Assembly: GCA_021234155.1 (NCBI GenBank)
Contig: JAJEKV010000567.1
Span: forward strand, 1-64,000
Length of the DNA stretch: 64,000 bases
Source of the DNA: Isoetes taiwanensis
Lineage: Eukaryota > Streptophyta > Lycopodiopsida > Isoetales > Isoetaceae
Reading direction: 5' to 3'
Every line of letters begins with the position of its first letter. The stretch's first letter is position 1. Shown here piece after piece: positions 33,726-44,140 of this stretch. The notes beneath the pieces are model-generated. The model worked only from the letters and a program-made list of their open reading frames with translations, did not search any database and had not been told where the DNA came from. The translations under genes were made by a program, and so were the position numbers.

Positions 33726-35043
33726 CCATAGATGGGGCCTTCAAGTCGGATTTATAAGCTTTCCCTTTCTAGCTACGAGCCCCGTATGATCAAAAAGTAT
33801 AAGCGAAAGCCCACAATCTTTAGCTCATAGAGGATGGGTGCTAGACTCATATGAAAGTTTAGAGCGCTCGGGCATCAAACCAAGAACTGATATCTTGGAT
33901 GGCTTCTACGCTGTCAGGCAGTGGATATTTGAACACAAACAGAACATGTCCAAAGCATTGTTTACGGAGTATCAAGGCAAAAACCAACCCAAAGTCTACG
34001 ATACTAAGTGGCTTAGGTCTAGATACGGTCCAAAGAAGAGGAGATGAGCCAAAGCAAAGCGCCCATGGAGACACCGACAGTAGCAAAGAAGGTGAGGACA
34101 CTGCTGGCTATTCGATAAAGCTGCCCCTAAACTTTTATTGGGTGGAATGTCGAGAACACAAAGGTCGCCCGAGGTTAGTGCAGAAGAGGAACAGTCGTCT
34201 GAAGAGGAACCCGGTAAGTTGCAGAGGACAACATGTAGCTGGTCCGTCCTCCAAAAGGCACAAGTGGGACATCTCACCAGAGAGCCCAAATGGTTGGAGA
34301 GGGAGTCTTTGTGCGCTTCTTCAATTGAAGAGCAGGGGAGACTAGCCCGCCCGGATCATAAAAGTCACTCCATCCGTGGTGGCGTCACACATGAGAAGCG
34401 GACATGAGTTGTCCGCGAGTGCCATTGTAAATATCAATGGGGAGAGAATCTACCCTCTGGGGGTGGGCTTCGAGATTGAAATCGATGTGTTCAAGATGCA
34501 TAAAGCCCCGGCAAATATGACATGTAGGGTCATAAGTCCAGAGCACTTGGATACTATGTATGAATCATTTATCAGCCATCAGATGCACCCTCCCCGTAAT
34601 GGCGATATCGCACTATTCGATCCAATGAGCGGGGCGAGCAATTAAGTGGAAGAAAGCCACGGACCTGCAAAATGCAGAATTTTGGATTATCGGTGCCAAC
34701 CATAACGGCGGACGGTTGCTCAACCGCTTGTCACACAAGCTTTGGCATGGCCTCCCGAAGAAAGCACTTGGCGAACCCGATATTCTTTTTATGCCAAAAG
34801 GAACGTAGAAAGTCTTTGGCGGAAATCTCCACGGCAAATTGCGTTACGCTCGCGGCCGAGAGAATAATGACATAACAAAGAAGATTATTCATGAAGAAGT
34901 ATTCTTGAAGAAATTCAACGGCCGAAACCGGTGGGCATTCTACGGGAAGCCTAAGAAGGGGAAACGCGGCCACTCGTCGGTGCAGCCTTCTTACGTGGAG
35001 TGCTCTTCAACCATTGTTTTTATGCCCGTGCTATCATAATGCC

Positions 35044-35244
35044 AAATTGGAAGCTAGCCCAATTTGAGTTGAGCTTGTCAGGACATCGAACTCAAATTGG
35101 CGGGCACCCAATTTGCACGAACAGTGCCAAATTGGGCGGTCGCCCAATTTACTGAGCGGCGGCAAATTGGGCGGCCGATTTTGCATCAACTAGTTACAAA
35201 ATTGGGCCTTGCCCAATTTGGCAAATTAGGCGCTTGCCGAATTT
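35044..35244. repeat. Palindrome cluster C
   Basis: Six palindrome copies follow one another (35044-35065, 35093-35116, 35129-35150, 35164-35182, 35199-35219, 35223-35244), variously GGGCG, GGGCGGTCG and GGGCCTT in the centre. The cluster separates two protein-like blocks of the ParB-like ORF, which suggests that it was inserted into it or expanded within it. Confidence 0.85.
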
Positions 35245-37289
35245 AAGCTAATGTGTATGGGCCTTATCTAATGCCTTACGTGTCCTATAGGATTGGGTGG
35301 TTGTGGTGTGCCGCAAACATTGAAAAAAGGCAACTATCGCGGACTACTTGACTATTTTGTATATCGGATAGCGAAGCGTGGTCCATGTGCTTGAAGTTGC
35401 CGGTTATTTTTACGAAGATTGTTTGAAGGATGAGAAGGGAGAAAAAATTGAAGTGAAAGATAGGCTCAGACTTTTCACCAACAATTCCTGTCGCCCATTG
35501 AAGTCCATGCATCCTCTAGATCTGCAGAGGCTAATGAAGGAGATCAAGGATGGCACCACATTCCTGAAAGGAAGCAAAGATTATACTGGAAGATGTACCA
35601 TGAAAGTCAGGGCCCTAGAGCTGAAGAAGATTGGAACAATGGAGCGGGCGCTTGTCAGATACCTGAAGGAAGTGAAAAAACTACCATTTCAAGACATGGC
35701 TGCCTTGAGGCAAGCTCATCCCATATTCACGGAGAATTTAATGCTTATGTTCGCCAGCCATATGTCGATGGATGGGCGAAGGGCTAAAGAGATGGAGAAG
35801 GAAAGCTTTTAGGAGTCCCTCTATGGCAAAGTAGGCGAATATCTTCTTGGGCGGTTGAGGAGGAGGGCAAAGCTGCTCGAGTGTTTCCACGTGAGTCCAC
35901 TAGGTTTGTCTTTATGGCGTGGTGAACACTTCTGCCCGCTTCGTTGGTTGCGACTTCAGATATACAAAGAAATGGGCAATGGAAGATTATCAAAAATTCC
36001 TTGACCCGGCTTAGCGGCGATGACGGACCAACGGCTTTCTTGGATAGCTATATTTATTACGCGGTTGCCTCAATGAGTGCCTATCCGCCATGAAGACAAT
36101 AGGCGGTGCGGTGGCCGTGTTTGGGTTGGTTCCTACCGGGACCCAGGCGGAAGTGCTTCTACCTCTAGAGTCAGAGAGTTGCAAAGTCTTGTCCACCGCT
36201 AATGTATGTTGCTAGAGCCGAATGGCTCGCCATCTATAGATGAATTAAATATTTGCTTTGCCAACTCAGGACCATCCTAAGTAATATGCTAAATTTCCCA
36301 ATCATTTGCGAGAAAAGCAGGGACATCGAGAAGAATTTGCACGATCATGAGTGTGCGGCGGTATGCATTTGAAATTGGCCGGCCTCAGCCGTTGTAGACT
36401 ATGAATGTTTCTAACATTTGTTTTCCACTGACTTATTGGCTATATCGTCCTTGGTGCGACAAGGGTGCGGCCAGTGGGGAGGAGTTCTCGTCGAGAATGG
36501 AATTTGGAATGTAGGGCGTGCACCTATCTATCTGAAGTTGATGTTGGAAGGTTGCACCTTTGTTCTCGACTTCTTTTCGGTGGTGCTTTTAGTCGGGCTG
36601 CGGTGTCTTGAGGGCTATAAAGCGTTGTCTTTGAGCAGGCGACGAAGCGGAAATTAAGCTTGTCTGGATATTGAGAACAACTTCGATGTCATGTTAGGCG
36701 AGAAAAATCAAGAGCTCGGGCACTACAAAGATCAAAGAAGGAAGGAAAGAAGGCCTCTACTTTAAAAAATGTTCCTCGACCTCGGCTTCACGCTCACAGA
36801 GACACCTTGTCAGTTCTCCTCTACAACCATAAATGAAGTGCAATCCCTACGAGGCGGGACAAGAGCTCGATTCGGCAAGAAGAGCTCAAAAGCGTGACCC
36901 TTGGCTCTCGGGATTTGCAACTTTTAGGAGAAGAAAATATACAATGGACGTATTTGGTGAATACTCGGGGACATGATTGAGGGGACCTCAAAGTTCGAAA
37001 AAATAGGTTGCTAGGGATCCTGAGTCTGTGGTCGTCATGGAAACTCAGGAAGAGGACAATCAAGATGGAGAGGAAGAGGTCCCCAACACATTGGACAATC
37101 AAGATAGAGAGGAAGAGGTCCCGAACACAGTAGACAATCAGGCTGCGAATGAGGAGAATGAGGAACTGGGGTCTGAAGATTTTATGCTGAGGATGGAAAA
37201 AATCAAGGAGGCAACACAACAACCTCCGCCCCAGTCTGAAGAACCCAGAGAGGAGCATTTAGAAGAGGTGCCTCCAGACGCATGAGGGA

Positions 37290-37450
37290 CTTTTGATTAC
37301 ATCCGTTAAAAAAAAAAAACCGTATAAAATATGGACAACGGTTCGTTCCAAAAACGGATGTTAAAAACGCCATTTTGTTTTGTAAAATATGCCGTATCAA
37401 CCGTTTTTTTCGTCCGTTTTTTGTAAGAACACCTGACCAAGAATATACAG
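37290..37450. other. Short inverted-repeat region after the acidic tail
   Basis: AAACCGTATAAAATATGG and ATATGCCGTATCAACCG, together with ACGGTT, ACGGAT and CCGTTTTT words, make a loosely palindromic AT-rich segment directly after the stop codon at 37285. It could be a small MITE or a 3' end structure. Confidence 0.35.
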
Positions 37451-37530
37451 ACGAAGAAGAACTGATTTCATTCATCCCCTGCGCATAGAATGAAGCGATT
37501 GCGGCTTTGTGAATCGGCGAGCAGAACCCA

Positions 37531-37580
37531 GTGGTTGAGCAAGGATTAGTGTGGTGGTTGAGCAAGGATTAGAGAAGAAC
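37531..37580. repeat. Short tandem duplication
   Basis: GTGGTTGAGCAAGGATTAG is repeated twice in direct succession with a few bases between copies. The frame that follows (37551-37814), with a Leu/Val-rich hydrophobic middle, has no recognised family. Confidence 0.7.
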
Positions 37581-38449
37581 CCAAACCAGACCTTTCTGCT
37601 GCTAGGTAAAAAGGATTTCGTTCTACAGCATTTGAAACTAGGCAACGCATTTCTTTCTACCCTATTTCTACACCTTAGCATAGCTACCGTAGTAGCTTTC
37701 ACAGTTGTGCTCTTGTATCCGAACCTTGCCTACTGCTCTTCTGGCCCAGCCTTCTGGGCTTCAACCTGGCTTGAACGTGGAGGTGAAGCCCTTGTTAATC
37801 TGCAGCACTTGTAGATCAGAGCAAGATAATAGACGATGTTGAAAACCATAGCATGTATTAATCAATGGCTGTAAAATTTCTGATAAAAGTCTTAGATGGA
37901 ATTATTGGAACTCAGGAACTGCAATGCCTTGAAATTTAAGCATGACATCTCTTTATAACACGTCTTGTTAAACTGCAATAGTAAAAGGCAGAGAACACAG
38001 AAGAGAATTTTATAAAAAGATTATAGATTTGCAATGGCACATGGGACGGGTTTAACAAAGAATCTGGTGGACGGTTTAACTTCTTATTTGTTATCCAGAT
38101 TTGATGTCATTTTTTGTTTTGATTTGCTATATGATCTCAAATATATGGAAGCAGAGGAGTATCTACAAGTCATATATATCTAGTGACTGTAAATGTAGTT
38201 ATGACCTTGCAGCAGCTATGCCAGGGTCTATTTTGTTTGACCTTTTGCCATTCAGATGGAGTTTATCAGTTGCAAAAAAATAATTTGGGGGTTAACATAA
38301 GTTCTAGAATTATTTTGTAATGGCATTGATTCTTTCCTTCTATCATGGCATGAATGATATGGATTAAATTGGATTATTATTTAAATATGGATTTCGGAAT
38401 GCTATGCTCATTGTTTCTCATTTTTTATCTTAGGTACTCTTGTCATGAC

Positions 38450-38695
38450 GAGAAAGAAAGTATATTGGCTTTGCAAAGAAAGAAAGTATTCCTGAACCTC
38501 AAGAATGGGAAGTGGAGGATGTGGGAGAACAAAGTGATGAGATTGGGCAAGAGCAAGAAAGTAATGGTGATGATGATGATGGTGATAGACATGAAGAAGA
38601 TGAAGTTATGAGAGCACTTATAGATGACGATGAAACTTGTTACGTGGATCCAGATTATATACCTTCGTCTCATCCAGGTATAGATCCTTACATAC
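38450..38695 (+). other. Exon-like acidic open stretch
   Basis: After an intron-like TATCTTAG acceptor near 38433, a frame reads GFAKKESIPEPQEWEVEDVG, then a run rich in Asp and Glu with ALIDDDETCYVDPDYIPSSH, ending at a GTATAG donor-like site near 38698. It looks like a single acidic exon of an unidentified protein. Confidence 0.35.
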
Positions 38696-38699
38696 ACAC

Positions 38700-39680
38700 T
38701 AATTCTGTTTCTACTTTGGTCATGTTTTTCTTGCTCACTTTGCTTGTACTCATCTAGGTGTGCCTTATCGAGATTCAGGAACAAATCCTTACACACTCCA
38801 TTAGTTCTACAAGTTTCCTACATGTTTTCTTTATGTGTTCTAAAACCTACTATGATATTTTCATATAACTTAAACTTGTGTTTCCTTTATGTGTTCTAAA
38901 AACTACTATCATATTTTCATATAACTTAAACTTGTGTTTTATTTGAACATTTCTATGTGTTTTAAAGCCTAATCTATAATATATTTGGAATCTCACGTAC
39001 AAAATATGTTGTTCATTCTTAGAAGCATAGTTCTGTTCGTTTTGAGTACTTTCTTGCGTATTTTTTGTATCAAGTATTTAAGTATTTAGTAGTTGTTTTT
39101 TTTGGCATGCCGTATCGTATTCCGTATCCATATTTGGTAACTATGGGAGCCATTCACTTCATATTTTTGAAAACAAGTTGGAATAAAGCGTATATTCGAC
39201 AGAACTTTGCATTCCAATGCAAACTGGGCGGGCGCCCAATTTCAGCGCCAGCAATGGATGGATATCAATATTGTTTCACGGGAGTCATATACAAGACAAG
39301 TTGGACTAATAGTTTATCTCAGAGAACTGTGTAATACAAAAGCACGTGTGATTGCGTTGGATACTCACACAATCTGATTACAACAAGATGACAAGTATTG
39401 ATTTAGAGTGACTCTTCTGAGTCATTGTCACCAGGCACCCTAGTGATCTTTTCTATCATGTACATTTGATGCTCTCTATTCCATATCAGATGGATGATAA
39501 CATCGAAGGGATCAGGATAATGGCGAGGATTGAGCGGCGGTGGTCATCTAATCTTCCATGGGTATCTCTCGCTCGCAAGGCTTTGCTTGAAATTTTTAAG
39601 TGATTCATCTTGCGGTAATGGAATCACGTTCGGGGACGAATGAGACCACATGGCTAGACGGAGGCCAAATTTGATGGACA
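38700..39680. other. AT-rich DNA with one small duplication
   Basis: Two copies of a block with TTTATGTGTTCTAAAA and ACTACTATCATATTTTCATA occur at about 38829-38875 and 38886-38935. One palindrome copy stands at 39221-39242. No gene was recognised. Confidence 0.45.
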
Positions 39681-39709
39681 AAGTTGGTTTGATATATATT
39701 TATACCCAC

Positions 39710-39830
39710 CATAATTATTGATGGTATTGTACATAAACATTATTGGATATACATACTACTCGTATATACACCCAATAATGTTGCTATAGTGGTCATCAAT
39801 AATTCCATGGCTATAAATATAGCCGCATTC
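39710..39830. repeat. 95 bp inverted repeat followed by a TATA-like box
   Basis: AATTATTGATGG and CATTATTGGATATACA pair with TATACACCCAATAATG and CATCAATAATT (39710-39806). GGCTATAAATATAGCC, itself palindromic, follows at 39809. An open frame of unknown nature runs from 39833 to 40111. Confidence 0.55.
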
Positions 39831-40232
39831 GAGTGCATAGCACATTCCTTTGCTATGTCTCATTAGTCCCGCTAGAGTTCTTGAGAGGTCGCAATTGCCT
39901 CCTTCTCGAGCATCTCGACACCCTCACTTGCCTTATGACTTTCGACGATCTTCATGCATGCATCTTCAAAGGGATCACCCTTGATCCCCGGCTGCATGGT
40001 ATAGCTACTGGTCAACCGAAGGACTCCTCCGGCGAGTACCATGTTACTATCCATATTGTTTGGGTTCCGGAGCGCGACGCTTATGAGATTGACAACAATT
40101 ACAATCTATGAGTCATGTATTTCATAAGTTTATATGATATAAGCGTATTTGTGCATCATTCGGTTGTTATCATTCAGTTGTTATCTTAAATTATCGATCT
40201 AGTTTTCTCATTTTCTACTTGCTTGCAACTCC

Positions 40233-40590
40233 AAGGAAATTGGGCGCCCGCCCAATTTTCTCGGGAGGTCTCGATGGAATTTTGAATAGAGCATTCCCAA
40301 GGCAAATTGGGCGGCCGCCCAATTAAGCTGGGAAGCCTCCATGGAGCTTTGTTCACACCATTCCAAGAGCAAAGTGGGCGGGCGCCCAATTACTTCTGGA
40401 GAACTCGAGGTAACTTTGATCAGATCATCTCCAGAACAAAGTGGTAGGCCCAATTTAGCTGGTGCCCTCGAGAGCTTTGTTGGGACTATTCCATAGTAAA
40501 GTGGGATGCTTCAATTTCCTCTGGAGGTCTCGGCGAACTATCTTGAGGGGGCATTTTGGGGGGACAAAGTGCTAAGGCGCCCAATTTGTA
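40233..40590. repeat. Palindrome cluster D, a 60-70 bp tandem array
   Basis: Four to five units of about 66-67 bp each start with the palindrome (40237-40258, 40303-40324, 40370-40391, 40437-40458, then decayed copies near 40496 and 40568). Each continues with a variable GGAG.CTC...TTTG...ATTCCAAG spacer. The first two palindromes are perfect or nearly so. Confidence 0.9.
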
Positions 40591-40642
40591 CACAGGAAAT
40601 TTTCTGAAAGTGTACGTTATGCACTTTTATCAATGTAGACAA

Positions 40643-41134
40643 CAGGGAAAAAATTAAGAAACTTTTATATCCAAAGTGGTGAAATAGACTTGGCTAAAGT
40701 ATGCCAAAAGTTGAGGCGAAAGCTTCTATCGCTAAGCTAAACTTTTCAAATTTTGTGACTTGTACTTTCTTACGTTTGGCTAAACTTTTATTAGAAAATA
40801 AAAAAATCTTCTATCGTTTGACTATTTTGCACTAATTCAAGATCCAAATATTAGCGAGGCATAGTAGAAACAAAGGTTATAGACTAATTTAGCTAAAAGT
40901 CGCCAAACTTTGATGTAAAAGCTTCTAAGTTTTGGCTAAACTTTCCAATTTTTGGCACTTATACTTTCTTGCGATTAGCTAAAGTCGGATGAAATGCAAG
41001 TGGGACGTGAAATAGACTTGGCTAATATTTTCTTTTTTTTTTGGCCCAAAAAGGGACATAGTTTAGCCGATTTTTTTCCAAACAAGGCCAAAATTTCGCC
41101 ATTTGGCTAAGTTTAGCCACTAATTTTTTCCCTG
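40643..41134. mobile_element. hAT-type MITE, 492 bp
   Basis: The element starts CAGGGAAAAAATTA and ends TAATTTTTTCCCTG, inverted repeats with the CAGGG start typical of hAT elements. An exact 8 bp duplication, GTAGACAA, flanks it (40635-40642 and 41135-41142), which is the hAT target size. The interior holds repeated TTTGGCTAAACTTT words in both directions and no transposase. Confidence 0.93.
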
Positions 41135-41405
41135 GTAGACAAGAACCATTCTATTCATATAGGAATGGAGTACATAGATGGAGTACATAGATAATAGAAT
41201 AAACTAAACATCATGCCTCGAAAAAGTTACTTCAACACAAACAGAATAGTTAATAGATAATATTATACATGAAGGTTTCATTCAATGCCAGTTCTACCCC
41301 AATTAGATCCCCGGTCGAACTACGTAATGTAACCCGGCTATCTCTGAGATCCGGCCAAATCATCCAAATCTTGTACCGAATGGGGAGTCTTGAGGATGAG
41401 CTTGG

Positions 41406-41945
41406 TTACCAAAGCCACACGCTCCCTTTTTTCTTTCTTGTAAAGCTTCTTAAATAACGACTGAAACACATTTGTGCGCAAAGACAAAACATTCTCCATT
41501 TTAGCGACCTCTTTAGAGCCTCTCGTCCCCGTAAATATGGCTTCAATGAAATCGAGGCAACCTTCCAAACTCCCGGCTCTTTGAGGTGATCCTCCTCATT
41601 GCTATCCGATACTAACCCATCCCCACGCAGGAGCTTCCTGAGTTGGTGTTTGATTACTTCTGTTTCATTCTGGTTCATCTCGTTCTGGACCTCAACTGCG
41701 GTGGTTTGATGAGCTAATATTGGCTTGCGGATATGGAATTTTGCATTTAGCTCATTGTGAATCCATCCATTTGCCACGGTTCGGACCATTCGAAGTGTCC
41801 CGACTATGAATCTACAATATCTGATTTGCTAAAGCCCGCCTTGATAGCAAGACCACCTATAATGAAGGCGCTTGGGTGGGACACAAACTTGAATGGCACT
41901 TCTTTGGCTTAATAGATACAAGGCCTGCCATCTCACCTACCTGCA
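41406..41945 (-). other. Unidentified protein-like minus-strand region
   Basis: The minus-strand frame 41789-41406 includes GTLRMVRTVANGWIHNELNA and continues 127 codons. Upstream, with a frame break, a further protein-like stretch reads KFVSHPSAFIIGGLAIKAGF. Composition is that of a real protein, but I do not recognise it. A decayed gene or transposon ORF is likely. Confidence 0.35.
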
Positions 41946-42820
41946 CGATTCCCAAAATTTTGCATCTTTCTAACAAATAAAAATCCATATATTCTGAAAA
42001 TTCGGGTCCATTTGCGAGTCATATGGACTTAGGGAAAGTCCATATATAATGAATTTATGCTTTATTGCCGCTGAAAGACAGGTTTATTAAAAGAAATTGC
42101 AATAAATCTTGGAGTTATCTCGAGGTTTAGAAGAGCCAAAGTTGGGGATAGGGGAGGGTGCCCATAAACTGCCCAATTAAGCGAAAAAACTTTATTCTGA
42201 TAGGTTTTTTTTTTTTTTTTAATCTCTTATTTTGAAATAACATTATGAAATTTCAAAGTTTAGCTTTCAATTGATACTAAGCACGAGTTTCGACAAATTG
42301 GAAGAATGCTATAAAGATTTTAAGTTGTATGATAATTTTAACACCAATAGACCCCCAAATGCCCTTCAATGGACCACTAAAAAGCCCTCTAATAGACCAC
42401 TAAATACTCACAATTGACCTTCATCGGACCATAAGTGCCCATCAATAGATCATGCATTTAGCTCAATTTTTAGTAGTTCTTAAGGTGGGCTATTAAAGGG
42501 CACAACTGAGCTATTAAAGGGCAAAAGTGAGCTATGAGGGTAAAAAGTGGGCTATTAAGGGGCAAAAAGTGGGCCATTGAAGGGGAGTGGGCACCCTCCC
42601 CATCGAAGGTTATGCACTTGAGGCGGTGTCTCTCTTCATTTTTTGGCTGTGGCCATACTTTTGCTTCTAATTTCGTCATGTCATTCTTTGTTAAAATGGA
42701 AAAATATGATGCCTTGATGAAGGCGGATTCATGGCATGCAACCACCAAACACTTCTAGTTTAGGGTTTCCATAAATATTGCCGATTCATCTTCTACTTTT
42801 CCATTCAATCCTTGTGATTC
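41946..42820. other. No gene recognised
   Basis: AT-rich. GGGCTATTAAAGGGCA-type words repeat on the plus strand at 42480-42580, and related CAATAGACC words lie at 42340-42450. Confidence 0.4.
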
Positions 42821-43278
42821 ACAACCAACACATAACTACCATTGACATTAATTAACACAACCATTGGGTCCAACACATTTAAATTAAAATCCCCCTTAAA
42901 CCCCCTTTGGTTTGGGTGCATATTCACCACGGGGGGTGACTCAGAACCTTGAGAGTCGCATTGGATAGGCATATTCACTCCTTATTCCTTAATCTACACC
43001 GTGCGTAAAAGTTCCTCGTTTGTGGGGGTATGCAAGTACAAAATTTGCTATCTTGTATAACAAGATTAGCAAAATACTATAAGATTTCAAGCGGAATACT
43101 ATATGGTGTTGATTTGTTACATGCTGAGAATACAATTATGAGGGCTCTCACGCCCCTAACGTCACCCCAGGTGTGAATATGCACCCAAACCAAAGGGGTT
43201 TAAGGGGGATTTTAATTTAAATGTGTTGGACCCAATGGTTGTGTTAATTAATGTCAATGGTAGTTATGTGTTGGTTGT
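42821..43278. mobile_element. Foldback element with 118-120 bp inverted arms
   Basis: Left arm 42821-42940 (ACAACCAACACATAACTACC ... GGGGTGAC) and right arm 43161-43278 are nearly exact inverted copies around a 220 bp centre. The right side continues with a second partial ATGTGTTGG/TTAATGTCAATGG repeat to about 43390. A partial relative is at 48400-48735. Target duplication could not be identified. Confidence 0.85.
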
Positions 43279-43399
43279 TAATGTCAATGGTTGTTATGTG
43301 TTGGGGGATTTAATTTTTATATGTTGGATGTTAATGGTTTGTGTTGCAAAAAAAAAATTTTTTGGCCTTGAAGGGCCTTAGGGGACGTCACCCCCTCCC

Positions 43400-44000
43400 T
43401 CCTCGGTGTGACAAAATTTTAGCATTCAAACAGGAAAAAAACTAGAATTCATTTGAGGCTTTCATCACTGTAGCTTTTGAATTTCATCACAATAAAACAA
43501 ATAGAACATAAGTAAAAGTTACCATAAAGATGAAGCTGATTGATCCCATTATTCTCGAAGTCATAAAGTTTGCAACACCCATACACAAACATTTTTCAAC
43601 GGGATTTAACGGCTGACCTTTGGCCTCCATGGATTCTTGTGGTGAGAAACCAAAGTGGGAAACTTTTTCCGCTTGTTAGCGCAAGGATCTAGAAGCCTCC
43701 AAATCTAAAATGCATGGTAATTTTTGCAAGCTTCATTCTGAATGAGCCATAAAACAATATCCAATAAGCGCAATAATCCTCATTAATTTGGTAGGATGTG
43801 AAAGCCTACCAAACCCGGCCAAAAAATTGCTGTTTTAGCATATATAACTTAACCAAACATATCCATATCATACACTTCAAAAAGATCTCGGAGAGAGCTT
43901 TCCAACGCAATAAAAATCATCTCAAACAGAGCTCTGGATCAAACGTTATGATAAGAAATGTGTTGCCGGCGGGGAAACTGCACTACATGCGCCCTTCAAG
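43400..44000. other. No gene recognised
   Basis: Unremarkable AT-rich sequence between two mobile elements. Confidence 0.35.
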
Positions 44001-44016
44001 CCCTTCATGTGCCCAT

Positions 44017-44140
44017 TATGCACCACACACACAAAAACAAAAAGAGGGCTTTTGTTGTGAGCCATTGGTTGTTGACCATTATGCACCACACGCACAAAAA
44101 AAGGGCTTTTGTTGTGAGCCATTGGTTGTTGACCATTGGA
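44017..44140. repeat. 62 bp tandem duplication at the left MULE end
   Basis: ATTATGCACCACAC.CACAAAA, then GGGCTTTTGTTGTGAGCCAT and TGGTTGTTGACCATT, occurs twice (about 44016 and 44078) with only minor differences. Confidence 0.85.

Larger units (their letters stand above)
32294..37285 (+). pseudogene. Broken ORF with ParB-like and DNA-methyltransferase-like segments
   Basis: A series of plus-strand blocks keeps one order. An ATG at 32294 (MASRPTTGGK) is followed by a GTAAGC donor-like site. 33062-33411, over one frame break, reads ELYALNKKQFAFEF, PPRFAEAVAREEARTEEEK and PWVPVKPPKDLLIYFGEKG. 33838-34047 reads GIKPRTDILDGFYAVRQWIF and ends YDTKWLRSRYGPKKRR. 34376-34645 has CRVISPEHLDTMYESFIS and DIALFDP, then 34671-34712 has NAEFWIIGANHNGG; this spacing recalls ParB/Srx-like folds with a (D/G)GQHR motif. 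35378-35812 is a Lys-rich block. Near 36560, with one frameshift, VLDFFS joins GGAFSRAAV and VVFE, resembling methyltransferase motif I. 37028-37285 is an acidic tail. Many shifts, a MITE and palindromes interrupt it, so it is dead. The domain calls are inference. Confidence 0.45.
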
